Below are positions 37,611-48,240 of a DNA stretch of 64,000 nt, in pieces. Each line of letters starts with the position of its first letter. Position 1 is the first letter of the stretch. The stretch covers positions 45,377-109,376 of the forward strand of contig NZ_JAECZB010000097.1 of the NCBI RefSeq assembly GCF_016056295.1. Direction: 5' to 3'. Source of the DNA: Atlanticothrix silvestris CENA357 (lineage in GTDB: Bacteria; Cyanobacteriota; Cyanobacteriia; Cyanobacteriales; Nostocaceae). The position numbers and the translations under genes are program-made. The notes beneath the pieces were generated by a model that was not told the DNA's origin, searched no databases, and worked only from the letters and a program-made list of their open reading frames with translations.

Positions 37611-38558
37611 TTAGGCGTGTTTAGATCCTCTTTCTTGCGGCAGGGTAATGCCTAAGCGTCGCTGTAAAGCTTCAACTACCTCTTCCGCTGATTTTTGACC
37701 GAAATTTTTAATTTCTAACAGGTCTTCTTGGGTATAGTCCAACAAATCGGCTACGGAGTTTACTTGCGCTCGTTTGAGACAGTTGTAAGCTCGCACCGAA
37801 AGTTGTAATTCTTCGATGGGAATCTGAGCTGTTGGATCATCTGGAATATCAGCCCCTGTATCTGTTGGTTCTAGTGAAATATCTTTCAACGGGTTGAATA
37901 GATCTACTAGAATCCCAGCGGCTGAAGATAGCGCTTCTTGGGGAGATACACTGCCATTTGTCCAAACTTCTAACAGCAATCTGTCTTTGGTAATCGAGCC
38001 ATCCCCACGGGCTTCTTCAACGCTATAGTTAACTTTCCGCACCGGCATAAATACCGAGTCAATTTGGAGAAAGTCCAAAGAAGTGGCTTCTTCACGCCCT
38101 CTTTCTACGGTGCGATATCCTTTACCTTTCTCGATCCGAAATTCCATTTCCAGTTTGCCCCCCTCTGCTAGGGTAGCTACATACTGGGTAGGATCGATGA
38201 CTTCTACTTCACTTGGTAAATCAAAATGGGCCACAGTGACTGTTGCTGGGCCATTTACGAGTAATCGGCCAATCTGGGGTTGTGAAGAATAGCTTTTAAG
38301 GATAACTTCCTTCATTTTCATGAGGATTTCCAGTACATCTTCTCGCACGCCCGAAACTGTAGCAAACTCGTGTGTAACGCCTGCAATCCGCACTGCTGTA
38401 ACTGCTGTCCCCTCTAGATTGGACAATAATACCCGCCGTAGCGCGTTGCCAACCGTGGTTCCTTGACCACGCTCTAGAGGTTCCAGAACAAATTTACTAT
38501 AATGGCTCCGACTTTCCTCTGTATTAGACTCTACACATTCAATTTGAAACTGCGCCAC
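37611..38558 (-). CDS. rpoA: RNA polymerase alpha subunit
   Basis: 315 residues. The N-terminal domain (about 1-235) dimerises and nucleates the polymerase core, with LEPLERGQGTTVGNALRRVLLSN near its start. The C-terminal domain (about 245-305, ELQLSVRAYNCLKRAQVNSVADLL and IKNFGQKSAEEVVEAL) contacts UP elements and activators. The start codon is GTG at 38558, with a strong AAGGGAGG site 7 bases upstream. An unusually long 346-base gap separates it from rpsK upstream. Confidence 0.97.
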   Translation of the reverse strand: MAQFQIECVESNTEESRSHYSKFVLEPLERGQGTTVGNALRRVLLSNLEGTAVTAVRIAGVTHEFATVSGVREDVLEILMKMKEVILKSYSSQPQIGRLLVNGPATVTVAHFDLPSEVEVIDPTQYVATLAEGGKLEMEFRIEKGKGYRTVERGREEATSLDFLQIDSVFMPVRKVNYSVEEARGDGSITKDRLLLEVWTNGSVSPQEALSSAAGILVDLFNPLKDISLEPTDTGADIPDDPTAQIPIEELQLSVRAYNCLKRAQVNSVADLLDYTQEDLLEIKNFGQKSAEEVVEALQRRLGITLPQERGSKHA

Positions 38559-38904
38559 GGAGTAGCCTCCCTTGTTTTAAGGTGCTGCTAGCAGGCAAAT
38601 CTATTGCCTCTCGAAATTTACTTTATTGTCTTGAAGCTTAATTTAGGTGTCAAACCACTAACATGCTTTGGCAAGAGAGGTTGAAGCCCTTTTCAGCCTG
38701 TAGACAATTATCATAATTTGGGTGATCTGAAATTTAGCAGCCCTCTATAAAAGAAGATCTGACATGTTTCTGATCGCCCAAGCCGTCAGAAGTTCTTTAG
38801 CGCTCACCCTGCTTGGTAATTTAGAGAACAAACGCTCAAGCAGTAATTGCAGGTGACTTCTCTTTGCTTAGACCTTTCGCCCCCAACCGCCCAATAGGTT
38901 TGCT
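38559..38904 (-). promoter_or_regulatory. Long rpsK-rpoA spacer, likely internal promoter or leader
   Basis: 346 bases, much longer than the other gaps in the alpha region, with no ORF and no STRR. It may contain a separate promoter for rpoA-rplQ-truA-rplM-rpsI or a regulatory leader. I could not place promoter boxes with confidence. Confidence 0.4.
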
Positions 38905-39300
38905 CTAAACTCGGCGGCGCTTGGGTGGGCGGCAACCATTGTGAGGAATTGGGGTAATATCTCGAATGAGTGTAATTTCCAGCCCTGCTCCTTGAAGTGC
39001 CCGGATAGCAGTTTCTCTACCTGCTCCTGGGCCACTGACCATCACCTCAATTTGGCGCATTCCTTGGTCAATAGCCCGGCGTGCTGCGCTTTCAGCAGCA
39101 GTCTGGGCTGCAAAAGGAGTTCCCTTTTTTGCACCTTTAAAACCGCTAGAACCAGCGCTTGCCCACGAAATAACATCTCCATTTTGATCAGTAATGGTGA
39201 CAATGCTATTGTTGAAAGTAGACTGGATGTAGGCCATCCCATTTGGGACGTTCCGTTTTTGCTTTTTGCTCCCGCTTTTTTTAGTTGGTTGTCTCGCCAT
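38905..39300 (-). CDS. rpsK: 30S ribosomal protein S11
   Basis: 131 residues. Contains [34 protein letters not shown] and the C-terminal [19 protein letters not shown] that is nearly invariant in bacteria. Forms the platform of the small subunit with S6/S18. Preceded by rpsM after 54 bases. Confidence 0.97.
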   Translation of the reverse strand: MARQPTKKSGSKKQKRNVPNGMAYIQSTFNNSIVTITDQNGDVISWASAGSSGFKGAKKGTPFAAQTAAESAARRAIDQGMRQIEVMVSGPGAGRETAIRALQGAGLEITLIRDITPIPHNGCRPPKRRRV

Positions 39301-39354
39301 GTTTGTTTAGTTAATCTAAAGGTGAAACTTGCTTTGATGAACAAGCGATGAAAT

Positions 39355-39735
39355 TTATTTACCTGGAGCCTTTTTCTTCCCAGCAACGGTCTGCCTTCTC
39401 CCGCGACGGGTTCTAGCATTGGTACGAGTTCTTTGACCTCTAACTGGCAAGCCCATGCGATGACGGCGACCTCTATAGGAACCAATATCAACCAAACGCT
39501 TGATATTCATCGCCTCCAAGCGCCGCAAGTCCCCTTCAACTTGATAGTTGCTTTCTATTTCTCCTCGCAGGGCGGCTACATCGGCATCACTTAAGTCTTT
39601 AACGCGGATGTCTGGGTTTACACCTGTGGTCGCTAAAATTTCTAGCGATCTTGATAATCCAATTCCGTAGATGTAAGTCAGACCAATCTCGATTCGCTTA
39701 TCGCGTGGAAGGTCTACTCCGGCAATACGTGCCAC
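39355..39735 (-). CDS. rpsM: 30S ribosomal protein S13
   Basis: 126 residues from GTG at 39735 ([16 protein letters not shown]); two extra upstream codons beginning with TTG are in frame, but GGGAGA eight bases before the GTG supports the shorter form. Conserved [33 protein letters not shown] and a basic tail ending GKKKAPGK. Located at the head of the small subunit, touching the P-site tRNA. Confidence 0.96.
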   Translation of the reverse strand: MARIAGVDLPRDKRIEIGLTYIYGIGLSRSLEILATTGVNPDIRVKDLSDADVAALRGEIESNYQVEGDLRRLEAMNIKRLVDIGSYRGRRHRMGLPVRGQRTRTNARTRRGRRQTVAGKKKAPGK

Positions 39736-39849
39736 AATCAATGTCTCCCTATTGTTCTCGCAATTGCTGTTTAAAAAACGCGATTAGTTGCGTTTGTACT
39801 TTTTGGGTGGTTATGTGTATCACACCTGACTCTCAGATTCTTGAGAGTA

Positions 39850-39963
39850 CTATCCTTGACGTTGCTTGTGCTTGGGATTCACACAAATCACCATGACGCG
39901 ACCACGACGTTTGATCACGTTACACTTTTCACAAATTTTTTTGACTGAGGCTCTAACTTTCAT
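39850..39963 (-). CDS. rpmJ: 50S ribosomal protein L36
   Basis: 37 residues from ATG 39963 to TAG at 39850. It begins [20 protein letters not shown], with the zinc ligands CEKC followed by a later Cys and His ([12 protein letters not shown]). This is the zinc-binding form. It sits between infA and rpsM, the classic place for rpmJ, and is too short to appear in simple ORF scans. Confidence 0.96.
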   Translation of the reverse strand: MKVRASVKKICEKCNVIKRRGRVMVICVNPKHKQRQG

Positions 39964-40079
39964 GCCTTTTGTAATTGACTCCAAATAGTAAATTATAGCA
40001 TTTTTAGGGAAATTAATTCAGCTAATTAACTGGCTAACAGCCAAAAAAATGGTTTTATGGTAAACTTTTCTGCATATAC

Positions 40080-40304
40080 TTACTTCTTCCGGAGCCGATA
40101 AGTGATTCTACCTTTTGTTAGGTCATAGGGCGTTAATTCTACTTTGACGCGATCGCCAGGTAAAATCTTGATGTAGTTGCGGCGAATCTTACCAGAAATA
40201 TGTGCTAGGACGTTAAAGCCGTTATCCAAGTCAACACGAAACATAGCATTAGGCAAGGACTCTGTTACCGTTCCTTCCATTTCAATCAGATCTTGCTTAG
40301 ACAA
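40080..40304 (-). CDS. infA: Translation initiation factor IF-1
   Basis: 74 residues, a single OB-fold: [38 protein letters not shown] and [13 protein letters not shown]. It binds the A site of the 30S subunit during initiation. The conserved N terminus requires a TTG start at 40304; a GAGG lies ten bases upstream. A rare start codon on an initiation factor recalls the AUU start of E. coli infC and could be a feedback feature, though this is inference. Confidence 0.95.
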
Positions 40305-40487
40305 TTTGGTTTTTCCTCAACTCAACAATTTTCTGTTCAGTTGCAGCAAGTTACTTGCAAAAGAACATAATTTGAGAAATATATCAACAGTTTATTAATA
40401 TATCTTAGCTAAAATTGACTTGCTTCTTTTCTTAATCAGTGTAGTAGGGAGTAGTTGATGGTGAATTTTCTACTCCCTGCTCTCAAG

Positions 40488-41042
40488 TTATGAAGCAATT
40501 AACTGGTGTAGTTCGCTAGTAACTTCTTCTTGGGATTGATCTCCGTTGACACTCAAAAGTCTTTGGCGATCGCGGTAATAATCAATCAAAGGTGCAGTTT
40601 CAGCACGGTACACTTCTAAGCGACGACGAATCACTTCTTCACTATCATCTTTTCGTCCTCTAGCTAGTAAACGTGCTACCACAACTTCATCGGGTGCATC
40701 CAGATTGACTACCCTTTCGCCACTCTGATGGATTTTTTCTAATAATTCTTCTAGAAAAGCCGCTTGTGTCACTTTGCGGGGAAAACCATCTAAAATCCAA
40801 CCAGATTGTGCATCTGATTGATTGAGGCGTTCCTGTACCAAATCCTGTACTAGCTGATCAGGAACTAACTCGCCGCTATCTACATAGCTTTGAGCCTTAA
40901 TCCCTAAAGGGGTTTGCTCTTTCATGGCTTGTCTTAAAATTTCACCCGTAGAAATATGAGGAATATTCAAGTGTTCAGCCAAGGTTTGAGCTTGAGTTCC
41001 TTTACCAGCTCCAGGTGGTCCCAAGAAGATTAATCGCGTCAC
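40488..41042 (-). CDS. adk: Adenylate kinase
   Basis: 184 residues; AMP + ATP to 2 ADP. P-loop [11 protein letters not shown] at the N terminus, [11 protein letters not shown] and [13 protein letters not shown] (AMP-binding), and a short lid ([19 protein letters not shown]) with no zinc cysteines, so it is a short-form enzyme. The start is GTG at 41042; the secY stop TAG shares its last base (TAGTG), so the genes are coupled. Confidence 0.96.
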   Translation of the reverse strand: MTRLIFLGPPGAGKGTQAQTLAEHLNIPHISTGEILRQAMKEQTPLGIKAQSYVDSGELVPDQLVQDLVQERLNQSDAQSGWILDGFPRKVTQAAFLEELLEKIHQSGERVVNLDAPDEVVVARLLARGRKDDSEEVIRRRLEVYRAETAPLIDYYRDRQRLLSVNGDQSQEEVTSELHQLIAS

Positions 41043-42355
41043 TATTGTTTCACCATTCCTTCATAGCGCTGAGATATCACATAAGTTTGGACTTGTTTTG
41101 CTGTATCAATTGCCACACCTACTAAAATTAATAGTGAAGTGGCACCTAGACCCCTAAAGGTTGGTACTCCTAAAGCACTTTCAACAGCAGTGGGAATAAT
41201 CGCGACAAAGCCCAAAAAGATCGCACCCAAAAAAGTTAGTCGATTGATTACGCGCTCAATATACTCACTTGTAGCTTTTCCGGGACGAATACCGGGAATA
41301 CTAGAACCCATTTTCTTCAAGTTTTGCGCCACATCAACCGGGTTAACAATCAATGAAGAATAGAAGTAACTGAAGAAAATAATTGAAGTTAAGTACACAA
41401 GTGCGTAGACCCAAGGTTGAGAACCACTCGGACTTAAATAAGTACTAACAATGTTTGCTATTTCAGGGTTTTTGGTAAAATTAGCAATCAAAAGAGGCAG
41501 ACTGAGGATAGCAGCCGCAAAAATGATTGGCATTACACCACCGGAATTGAGACGCAAAGGCAAATAGCTGCGTTGCTCTGCCAATACTCTCCTACCCACT
41601 TGGCGGCGGGCTGAAATAATTGGGATGCGGCGGATTCCTTCTTGAACAAACACAATCCCAACAATAGTTGCCAAGAATACCAAGACCAGCACAATCACAC
41701 GACCGACTATTTCTCTGCCGCCAACTTGTACCAAGTCAATGGTATCGCCCAGAGATTTTGGTAACGAAGCTACAATGTTGACAAAAATTAATAATGATGC
41801 ACCGTTACCAATACCACGCTCTGTGATTAGTTCCGATGCCCACATGACAAACATTGAACCAGCAGTCAGAGCGATCGCAGTTTCAGCGACAAATATTGGG
41901 CCGGGATTTAAGGCAAATTGCTGTAAAAATAATGCCGAAAAAGCCACACTTTGAACAATTGCCCAAACTACAGTGACATAACGTGTAATTTGCGAAATTT
42001 TTCGCCGACCCGCTTCACCTTCATTTTTTTGTAAATTTTCTAAAGATGGAATTGCTGCGGTTAACAATTGGATGATAATAGACGCATTAATGAAGGGTAA
42101 AATTCCCAAAGCGAAGATTCCTAAAGTCGAAAGTCCTCGCCCAGAAAATATATCCAATAAACCGAATACGGAATTATTACCCGAAATGGCTTCGCCAAAC
42201 CTAGCTCTATCAATCCCTGGTATGGGTAAAAAGATGCCTAGGCGAACCAAAATTAAAATACCGACGGTGACAAGCAGCCTACCTCTTAGTCCAGCTGCTT
42301 GCGCCATCTGCATAAAAGTTTCTTGAGCCGTTGGGGCTTTATCTCGACTGATCAT
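41042..42355 (-). CDS. secY: Protein translocase subunit SecY
   Basis: 437 residues with about ten membrane helices, the channel of the Sec translocon. Recognisable: [25 protein letters not shown] (helix 1), the plug region [50 protein letters not shown], and the ribosome-binding cytoplasmic loop [19 protein letters not shown]. Between rplO and adk as in most bacteria. In cyanobacteria one SecY serves both plasma and thylakoid membranes. Confidence 0.97.
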   Translation of the reverse strand: MISRDKAPTAQETFMQMAQAAGLRGRLLVTVGILILVRLGIFLPIPGIDRARFGEAISGNNSVFGLLDIFSGRGLSTLGIFALGILPFINASIIIQLLTAAIPSLENLQKNEGEAGRRKISQITRYVTVVWAIVQSVAFSALFLQQFALNPGPIFVAETAIALTAGSMFVMWASELITERGIGNGASLLIFVNIVASLPKSLGDTIDLVQVGGREIVGRVIVLVLVFLATIVGIVFVQEGIRRIPIISARRQVGRRVLAEQRSYLPLRLNSGGVMPIIFAAAILSLPLLIANFTKNPEIANIVSTYLSPSGSQPWVYALVYLTSIIFFSYFYSSLIVNPVDVAQNLKKMGSSIPGIRPGKATSEYIERVINRLTFLGAIFLGFVAIIPTAVESALGVPTFRGLGATSLLILVGVAIDTAKQVQTYVISQRYEGMVKQ

Positions 42356-42428
42356 AGACTGCTACCTTTTATAGTGAATCAGGCACTGGAAACGGGTTGG
42401 CTGCTATTTAAGTGCGCTGTTGCTCTCA

Positions 42429-42872
42429 CTATAAAATTTCACAACTCCCGCCAGCTGCCTCAATTTTGCTCCGAGCTTGACCTGTAAAAGCTGCCGCTGT
42501 TACCTTGAGCGCAACGCTCAATTCCCCATTACCCAACATTTTCAATGGGCCCTTGATAGCAGTGACAATACCTGCTGCTTTTAAGGAGTCCAAAGTTACT
42601 TCTGTATTGGCAGGAAGGGAGGCTAACTTCTCTACATTAATCGTAGTGTAATTTTTCCGATTCACAATCGGAAAGCCCTTCAGCTTGGGTAAACGGCGGT
42701 ACAATGGCTGCTGACCACCTTCAAAACCTGGTCGAGTACCACTGCCAGATCGAGACTTTTGGCCCCGCATACCTAGACCAGCACTGGCACCTTGACCAGC
42801 AGAAATACCTCTAGCTACACGCCGCTTGCGTTTTTTTGAGCCTTTTTGCGGCTTAACATCGTTCAGTCTCAT
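42429..42872 (-). CDS. rplO: 50S ribosomal protein L15
   Basis: 147 residues. The basic Gly-rich N-terminal arm ([29 protein letters not shown]) is followed by [19 protein letters not shown] and an alpha/beta C-terminal domain. rpmD (L30), found between rpsE and rplO in many bacteria, is missing here, leaving a 48-base spacer; L30 is generally lacking in cyanobacteria. Confidence 0.96.
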   Translation of the reverse strand: MRLNDVKPQKGSKKRKRRVARGISAGQGASAGLGMRGQKSRSGSGTRPGFEGGQQPLYRRLPKLKGFPIVNRKNYTTINVEKLASLPANTEVTLDSLKAAGIVTAIKGPLKMLGNGELSVALKVTAAAFTGQARSKIEAAGGSCEIL

Positions 42873-42920
42873 GATGTAATTAGTAGTTGTTTACACAAAA
42901 TCTCTGTAAGTGCGGCTCTA

Positions 42921-43445
42921 CTAAATGTAGAGACTTTCAATAGGAATACCGCGATCTTCCGCAACTTCAGAAAGAGTCCGCAGTGTAGATAAGGCATTGA
43001 CTGCGGCTCTAGCATTGTTGAGTGGATTGTTGGAGCCTAGTTGCTTAGCTAAGACGTTACGAACTCCAGCTAATTCCAGCACAGTCCGGACAGCACCACC
43101 AGCAATTACTCCAGTACCAGGTGCAGCTGGGCGCATCATCACTTTTGCGCCACCGCCGACTCCATCAATAGGATGGGGAATAGAGTTAGATTTTGTGATT
43201 GGAATATCAATTAGATGTTTTTTACCATCAGCTACGCCTTTTTTCACGGCACCGATGACATCTGAGGCCTTGCCTACTCCTACACCAACTTGCCCACGTT
43301 CATTACCGACGACCACTATCGCCCGGAAACTGAGTTTTTTACCTCCTTTGACGACCTTACTCACCCGCCGGATCTGAATAACTCGTTCTTGCCAGTTGGT
43401 TTCTTCTTTCTTTGTGCGATTAGCTTTACGACGACCAGTTGCCAT
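42921..43445 (-). CDS. rpsE: 30S ribosomal protein S5
   Basis: 174 residues from ATG 43445 ([15 protein letters not shown]); a TTG two codons up is also in frame. The double-stranded-RNA-binding domain has [24 protein letters not shown]. The C-terminal domain includes [29 protein letters not shown]. Important for translation fidelity. Confidence 0.96.
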   Translation of the reverse strand: MATGRRKANRTKKEETNWQERVIQIRRVSKVVKGGKKLSFRAIVVVGNERGQVGVGVGKASDVIGAVKKGVADGKKHLIDIPITKSNSIPHPIDGVGGGAKVMMRPAAPGTGVIAGGAVRTVLELAGVRNVLAKQLGSNNPLNNARAAVNALSTLRTLSEVAEDRGIPIESLYI

Positions 43446-43465
43446 AATCAAATGCTCTCTTTTAG

Positions 43466-43521
43466 TCAGTTGTCAACAGGCAATAGTCAATAGTCAATGC
43501 TCTTGACTTTTGACCTTTGAC
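43466..43521. repeat. STRR units between rplR and rpsE
   Basis: CAGTTGTCAACAGGCAATAG heptamer variants followed by GACTTTTGACC variants; the two sets are roughly complementary. Confidence 0.6.
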
Positions 43522-43524
43522 GAT

Positions 43525-43887
43525 TTAAAAATCTAAACCAGCCTCGCGTGCTGCATCAGCTAGTGCTTTGACACGACCATGATATAGGTTGCCACCGCGG
43601 TCAAAAACTACTTGGGTAATGCCTTTTTCTAGCGATCGCGCGGCAATTAATTTGCCGACTTGCACTGATGCTTCGCAATTGGAGCCAGAAGCTAAACTAG
43701 ATTTCAACTCTGGTTCTACAGTTGAGGCTGCCACTAAGGTTTGATGCTGTGTATCATCTATTACTTGGACATAAATATGCTCACGGGATCGAAATACGGC
43801 TAAACGCGGGCGTTCTGGTGAGCCATTGACTTTACCACGGACACGTCGATGACGACGTTGTTTTGATTCTCTACGAGTAAGTTTCAT
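43525..43887 (-). CDS. rplR: 50S ribosomal protein L18
   Basis: 120 residues. Basic start [21 protein letters not shown], then [19 protein letters not shown] and the end [26 protein letters not shown], all standard. Binds 5S rRNA with L5 and L25. Two bases separate it from the stop of rplF. Confidence 0.97.
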   Translation of the reverse strand: MKLTRRESKQRRHRRVRGKVNGSPERPRLAVFRSREHIYVQVIDDTQHQTLVAASTVEPELKSSLASGSNCEASVQVGKLIAARSLEKGITQVVFDRGGNLYHGRVKALADAAREAGLDF

Positions 43888-43889
43888 TT

Positions 43890-44438
43890 TTACTTCTTAC
43901 CACTCTTACCAGTCTTACCAGCTTTCCGTCTCACTACTTCACCGGCATAGCGAATACCTTTACCTTTGTATGGTTCCGGCGGACGAACATCACGAATTTT
44001 AGCTGCTGTGTTGCCTACAATTTCTTTGTCATAGCCGCTAACAATAACGTTAGTGGTACCTTCTACTGCAAACTGAATTCCTTCTGGCGGAACAATTTGT
44101 ACCTGATGGCTGTAACCCATATTCAAAACTAAGTTACGCCCTTGAACTTGTGCCCGATAACCAACACCTTGGATCTCCAAACGGCGTTGAAAGCCTTGGG
44201 AAACTCCTTCAACCATGTTGGCAACTAAAGTGCGGCTTAAGCCGTGCAACTGCCTAGAGGTACGAGATTCATCTCGACGGTTTACTTGTAAGATTTCCCC
44301 TTCTTGAGAGACTGTAACGTTAATAGGCAGATCGCGAGAAAGCTCTCCTTTCGGGCCTTTAACCACAACCTTTGTACCATCTATCGCCACTTGTACTTTG
44401 GCGGGAATAGTAATTGGACGTTTACCAATACGAGACAT
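43890..44438 (-). CDS. rplF: 50S ribosomal protein L6
   Basis: 182 residues. [17 protein letters not shown] start, a duplicated alpha/beta domain, and the signature [25 protein letters not shown] near the C terminus. The upstream spacer to rpsH is enlarged to 140 bases by STRR units and a GGTCTTGGGGGTTTCCCCC element. Confidence 0.97.
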   Translation of the reverse strand: MSRIGKRPITIPAKVQVAIDGTKVVVKGPKGELSRDLPINVTVSQEGEILQVNRRDESRTSRQLHGLSRTLVANMVEGVSQGFQRRLEIQGVGYRAQVQGRNLVLNMGYSHQVQIVPPEGIQFAVEGTTNVIVSGYDKEIVGNTAAKIRDVRPPEPYKGKGIRYAGEVVRRKAGKTGKSGKK

Positions 44439-44458
44439 AACTTTTTGTCCTTTGTCGT

Positions 44459-44577
44459 TGTCAGTTGTGAGTCAATGCGGTCTTGGGGGTTTCCCCCATG
44501 AGCAACTGACGAACCCGAAGGGTCAGTTGTCAGTTGTCAATGAAAATTGACCATTGACTTTTGACTCTTGACTCTTG
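44459..44577. repeat. Repeat-filled rplF-rpsH spacer (includes hairpin repeat copy 2)
   Basis: 44479-44508 is GGTCTTGGGGGTTTCCCCC with an ATGAGCAACTG tail, nearly identical to 8989-9020 and 51067-51097. It is flanked by TCAGTTGTCA heptamers on the left and right and by TTGACTTTTGACTCTTGACT units (44548-44577). Confidence 0.75.
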
Positions 44578-44578
44578 G

Positions 44579-44980
44579 CTACCAAATGTAGCAAAGTACT
44601 TCACCACCTACGTTTTGACGGCGTGCTTCCCGGTCAGTCATGATACCACTGGATGTAGAAATAATGGCAATACCAATACCGCCTAACACCCTTGGTAGTT
44701 CTTTTCGGTTGGAATAAACACGTAAACCTGGTTTACTCACACGCTTTAAGGCAGTAATTAGCGGCTGACGAGTCTTACCCTTGTACTTTAGGGAAATCAC
44801 CAGATTCCGCTTTACCCCTTCTTCTGCTTCTGAAAATTCAGCAATAAACCCTTCTTCCCGTAGCACTTTGGCAATACTACGGGTCATTTTTGTCGCTGGC
44901 ACTTGTGTAGTTTGATGCCGCGCCAGGTTGGCATTGCGGATGCGCGTCAGCATATCTGCAATTGTATCGTTAGCCGCCAT
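44579..44980 (-). CDS. rpsH: 30S ribosomal protein S8
   Basis: 133 residues. [20 protein letters not shown] start and the signature [31 protein letters not shown] end. A central 16S rRNA-binding assembly protein; in E. coli it represses the spc operon. rpsN (S14), normally between rplE and rpsH, is absent; the spacer is 20 bases. Confidence 0.97.
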   Translation of the reverse strand: MAANDTIADMLTRIRNANLARHQTTQVPATKMTRSIAKVLREEGFIAEFSEAEEGVKRNLVISLKYKGKTRQPLITALKRVSKPGLRVYSNRKELPRVLGGIGIAIISTSSGIMTDREARRQNVGGEVLCYIW

Positions 44981-45000
44981 CGTTCCCTCTTTAGATGAAC

Positions 45001-45549
45001 TTATTGATCGCGAAAGGGCATTCCCATTTCCTTAAGTAAGGCGCGGCCCTCTTCGTCGTTTTTCGCACTTGTGATGATGGAAATATCCATACCACGGATT
45101 TGATCGATGCTGTCGTATTCGATTTCTGGAAAAATGAGTTGTTCTCTCACACCCAGAGTATAGTTGCCACGACCATCAAAGCTTTTAGGGCTAACGCCGC
45201 GAAAGTCTCGAATTCTGGGCAATGCTAAGCTAATGAGTCGATCGACAAATGCGTACATCCGTTCGCCTCGGAGTGTCACCATGATGCCAACAGGCATCCC
45301 TTGACGAATTTTGAAGCCAGCGATCGCTTTCTTTGCTCGTGTTACTACTGGTTTTTGACCAGTTATCAGCGCAATTTCGCTTAAAGATGCTTCTAGGGCT
45401 TTAGCATTTTGTGCTGCTTCCCCTAAACCTCTGTTAATAGTAACCTTAACCAACTTGGGTACTTGATGTACATTGGTGTATTGAAACTGATTGGTCAGTT
45501 TAGGGACAATTGTCTCTTGGTATAAATTTTTGAGTCTTGTTGTTGCCAT
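45001..45549 (-). CDS. rplE: 50S ribosomal protein L5
   Basis: 182 residues. Family blocks: [63 protein letters not shown] and [19 protein letters not shown]. Binds 5S rRNA and contacts P-site tRNA. Upstream spacer to rplX is 104 bases of repeat-like TTATGAGTTA / TAACTCCTAAC sequence. Confidence 0.97.
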   Translation of the reverse strand: MATTRLKNLYQETIVPKLTNQFQYTNVHQVPKLVKVTINRGLGEAAQNAKALEASLSEIALITGQKPVVTRAKKAIAGFKIRQGMPVGIMVTLRGERMYAFVDRLISLALPRIRDFRGVSPKSFDGRGNYTLGVREQLIFPEIEYDSIDQIRGMDISIITSAKNDEEGRALLKEMGMPFRDQ

Positions 45550-45593
45550 AGTTTTTTGTCCTGATTATCCCTGGGCTTGGTCAGGGAATAAAG

Positions 45594-45656
45594 TTATGAG
45601 TTATTTAGTTATGAGTTAAATTTAATTTTTAACTACTCACTTTTAACTCCTAACTA
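45594..45656. repeat. Complementary TTATGAG / AACTCCT repeats between rplE and rplX
   Basis: GTTATGAGTTATTTAGTTATGAG on the left and TAACTACTCAC...TAACTCCTAACTA on the right can fold into a long imperfect hairpin. Confidence 0.55.
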
Positions 45657-46007
45657 TTTATCCAGAATTTCGCCAGTTTTCTTGAGCTTTCTGACTTTCT
45701 TACCTTCAGGTGTGAAGGTGTAACAAACACGACTCGCAACGTTTTGTTTGGTGGAATAAAGCATCACGTTGGAGCTATGTATAGGAAACTCTTGGGTGAC
45801 AATGCGCCCTGATTCTCCTTCTTGTTGTGGTTTAACGTGCTTGGTTTTAATGTTGACACCTTTAACCAAAACTTTGCTGAGTTGGGGAAGCGCTTTAATA
45901 ACTTCACCAACTTTGCCTTTGTCTTTACCGGCAATTATCTGCACAGTATCACCAGTTTTGACATGCATTTTGTGGAATACTTTGGGCGTATTCTGTTTGT
46001 TTGCCAT
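45654..46007 (-). CDS. rplX: 50S ribosomal protein L24
   Basis: 117 residues. The KOW motif region [22 protein letters not shown] and [18 protein letters not shown] are characteristic. One of the assembly initiators of the large subunit. The ATG overlaps the last base of the rplN stop codon (TAATG). Confidence 0.96.
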   Translation of the reverse strand: MANKQNTPKVFHKMHVKTGDTVQIIAGKDKGKVGEVIKALPQLSKVLVKGVNIKTKHVKPQQEGESGRIVTQEFPIHSSNVMLYSTKQNVASRVCYTFTPEGKKVRKLKKTGEILDK

Positions 46008-46375
46008 TACAGCACCTCCGGAGCCAGAGAAACAATTTTGGTAAAGTTTTTATCACGCAGTTCTCGTGCTACAGGGCCAAAGACCCGTGTGCCTCTGGGA
46101 TTACCGTCTTTGTTGATAATCACAGCAGCGTTATCGTCAAAACGAATACTCATGCCACTGTCACGAGTCAAGGCTTTACGAGTACGGACAATAACTGCTT
46201 CTACCACATCAGACTTTTTTACAGCCATATTGGGCGTAGCATCTTTGACAACGGCAATAATTTTATCGCCTATAAAACCATAACGGCGGTTGCCTCCACC
46301 TAAGATGCGGATGCACATTAGTTTGCGGGCACCGCTATTATCTGCGACATTGAGGTAAGTTTGGGGTTGAATCAC
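46007..46375 (-). CDS. rplN: 50S ribosomal protein L14
   Basis: 122 residues, starting at GTG 46375 with GGGAG seven bases upstream. Conserved [19 protein letters not shown] and the signature [21 protein letters not shown]-like stretch. L14 is the docking site of RsfS, which is also encoded in this window at 14 kb. Confidence 0.97.
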   Translation of the reverse strand: MIQPQTYLNVADNSGARKLMCIRILGGGNRRYGFIGDKIIAVVKDATPNMAVKKSDVVEAVIVRTRKALTRDSGMSIRFDDNAAVIINKDGNPRGTRVFGPVARELRDKNFTKIVSLAPEVL

Positions 46376-46415
46376 AATTGGTCTCCCTAGTTAAGTTGTT
46401 AGTTGATAACAACTA

Positions 46416-46667
46416 TTACGTTGTAGCTCTGGTATTTAGGACTTCTTTGACTTGCCAGCGTTTGGTTTTACTCAGGGGTCTAGTTTCCTGAATACGAACG
46501 CGATCGCCCACTTTGCATGTATTCTCTTCATCATGAGCTTTATAGCGTCGCGTTTGAACTACAATCTTGCCGTACTTGGGATGGGGAGCGCGGTTTTCCA
46601 CGGCAACTACCACCGTTTTTTGCATTTTATCGCTCACTACCAAGCCAACTCGTTCTTTGATTGCCAT
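46416..46667 (-). CDS. rpsQ: 30S ribosomal protein S17
   Basis: 83 residues, OB-fold. [21 protein letters not shown] start and [18 protein letters not shown] signature. Primary 16S rRNA binder. Six bases after rpmC. Confidence 0.97.
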   Translation of the reverse strand: MAIKERVGLVVSDKMQKTVVVAVENRAPHPKYGKIVVQTRRYKAHDEENTCKVGDRVRIQETRPLSKTKRWQVKEVLNTRATT

Positions 46668-46673
46668 AATCTC

Positions 46674-46901
46674 CTACTTTTCTTCTTGAGGCGGTTGAGT
46701 TGCTGCCCGTTTGCGTTCTGTTTCGACAGTCAGCAGTTGGGCTAGGCGATGCTTAGCATGTCGGAATTGGTGGGGTTTTTCGAGTTGTCTTGTGGCTTTT
46801 TGCAAGCGCAACTGAAATAGTTGTCTTTTAATAGCGAGAATTTCTTGAGACAGTTTATCGTCACTTAATTCTCTAGCTTCTGAAATTTTGGGAAGAGGCA
46901 T
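46674..46901 (-). CDS. rpmC: 50S ribosomal protein L29
   Basis: 75 residues, two-helix protein: KISEARELSDDKLSQEILAIKRQLFQLR and HRLAQLLTVETERKR. A Gln/Lys-rich tail extends it slightly beyond the usual ~65 residues. Lies near the peptide exit tunnel. Confidence 0.95.
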   Translation of the reverse strand: MPLPKISEARELSDDKLSQEILAIKRQLFQLRLQKATRQLEKPHQFRHAKHRLAQLLTVETERKRAATQPPQEEK

Positions 46902-46916
46902 AACCTACTTCTACTC

Positions 46917-47336
46917 CTACTCTTGTGGTTGAGAGCGCACAATAAATTTCGTTTTTATTGGCAGTTTGTATGCAGCTAAACGCATAGCTTCACGGGCTAT
47001 TTCTTCGGAAACGCCAGCAATTTCAAACATAATTCGCCCTGGCTTAACTACTGCTACCCAGAACTCCGGCGAACCTTTACCAGAACCCATCCGGGTTTCA
47101 GCGGGACGCATGGTTACAGGTTTATCAGGGAAAATGCGAATCCAGATTTGTCCACCCCGACGGATATAACGGGTCATTGCTCGCCGCGAAGCCTCAATTT
47201 GGCGGGAGGTTATCCAAGCGGGTTCTTGAGCTTGGAGTGCAAAATCACCAAAATTAAGGGTGCTGCCACGGCTGGCTAAACCTTCCATCCGTCCGCGTTG
47301 TTGTTTGCGGAATTTAGTTCTTCTAGGACTTAACAT
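46917..47336 (-). CDS. rplP: 50S ribosomal protein L16
   Basis: 139 residues. [19 protein letters not shown] start, [21 protein letters not shown], and [19 protein letters not shown] are all invariant blocks. Organises the aminoacyl-tRNA site. The 96-base spacer to rpsC is STRR repeat. Confidence 0.97.
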   Translation of the reverse strand: MLSPRRTKFRKQQRGRMEGLASRGSTLNFGDFALQAQEPAWITSRQIEASRRAMTRYIRRGGQIWIRIFPDKPVTMRPAETRMGSGKGSPEFWVAVVKPGRIMFEIAGVSEEIAREAMRLAAYKLPIKTKFIVRSQPQE

Positions 47337-47338
47337 GA

Positions 47339-47432
47339 TTTGTCAGTTGTCAGTTGTCAGTTGTCAGTTGTTAGTTGCCAGTGTCAGGTGTCAGCTGTTT
47401 TTTACTACTGACTATTGACCACTGACCATTGA
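47339..47432. repeat. STRR array between rplP and rpsC
   Basis: Five to six GTCAGTT-type heptamers (47341-47380) followed by TACTGACTATTGACCACTGACC units (47405-47430); the halves are complementary and can form a long hairpin in the mRNA. Confidence 0.8.
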
Positions 47433-48188
47433 CTATCCTTCATTTGAACGGTCTTCAAATTGCTGGCGACGACGTTGCTGTTGACGACGACGAGGTTCGC
47501 GATCGCGTGTGGTTGGTTGAGATGGAGTTTCTTCTTGTCCTGGGATAATTTCTCCCTTAAACACCCACACTTTGATACCTAAAATGCCGTAAACCGTTTT
47601 AGCTGTGCAGTAAGAGTAGTCAATATCAGCTCTAAGGGTATGTAAAGGCACTCTACCTTCACGAGTCCACTCTGTCCGGGCAATTTCTGCACCGTTGAGT
47701 CGCCCGCTGACTTGAATTTTTATCCCTTGAATGCCAGCTCTTTGGGCACGCTGAATAGCTTGTCGCACTACTCTTCTAAATGAAACTCGGCGTTCTAATT
47801 GTTGAGCAATATACTCACCAATTAGGTAGGCATCAGCATCAACTCGTTGTACCTCAACTACATTGATCCGAATTTGGCGATTGCTGCCCAATAGTTCTTG
47901 GAGTCCGGTACGCAATGATTCAATGCCTTGCCCACCACGACCTACAACTACGCCTGGTCGAGCCGTGCGTACTTCAAGATCAATTTGATCTGCCTTTCGC
48001 TCAATTCGCACTTCGGAAATCCCGGCGTTATTTTGAGCGAGTCTACCTAGCTTTTGTTCTATGTATTTACGGAGTTTGTAGTCTTCTTGGAGAAGTTCTG
48101 GATAGCGATCAGGAACGGCAAACCAACGAGATTGATGTTCTTGTGTAATACCCAGGCGGAAACCAACTGGATGTATTTTCTGTCCCAC
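47433..48188 (-). CDS. rpsC: 30S ribosomal protein S3
   Basis: 251 residues, starting at GTG 48188 after GAGGAAG. The KH domain ([10 protein letters not shown] region) and [13 protein letters not shown] of the C-terminal domain are clear, as is the start [19 protein letters not shown]. The last ~30 residues are an unusually Arg/Gln-rich tail ([11 protein letters not shown]), longer than in E. coli S3. Confidence 0.97.
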   Translation of the reverse strand: MGQKIHPVGFRLGITQEHQSRWFAVPDRYPELLQEDYKLRKYIEQKLGRLAQNNAGISEVRIERKADQIDLEVRTARPGVVVGRGGQGIESLRTGLQELLGSNRQIRINVVEVQRVDADAYLIGEYIAQQLERRVSFRRVVRQAIQRAQRAGIQGIKIQVSGRLNGAEIARTEWTREGRVPLHTLRADIDYSYCTAKTVYGILGIKVWVFKGEIIPGQEETPSQPTTRDREPRRRQQQRRRQQFEDRSNEG

Positions 48189-48240
48189 AAATGCTTCCTC
48201 TAAAATTTCTTACTTTACGCAATTATTTGTGTCTATTTGC

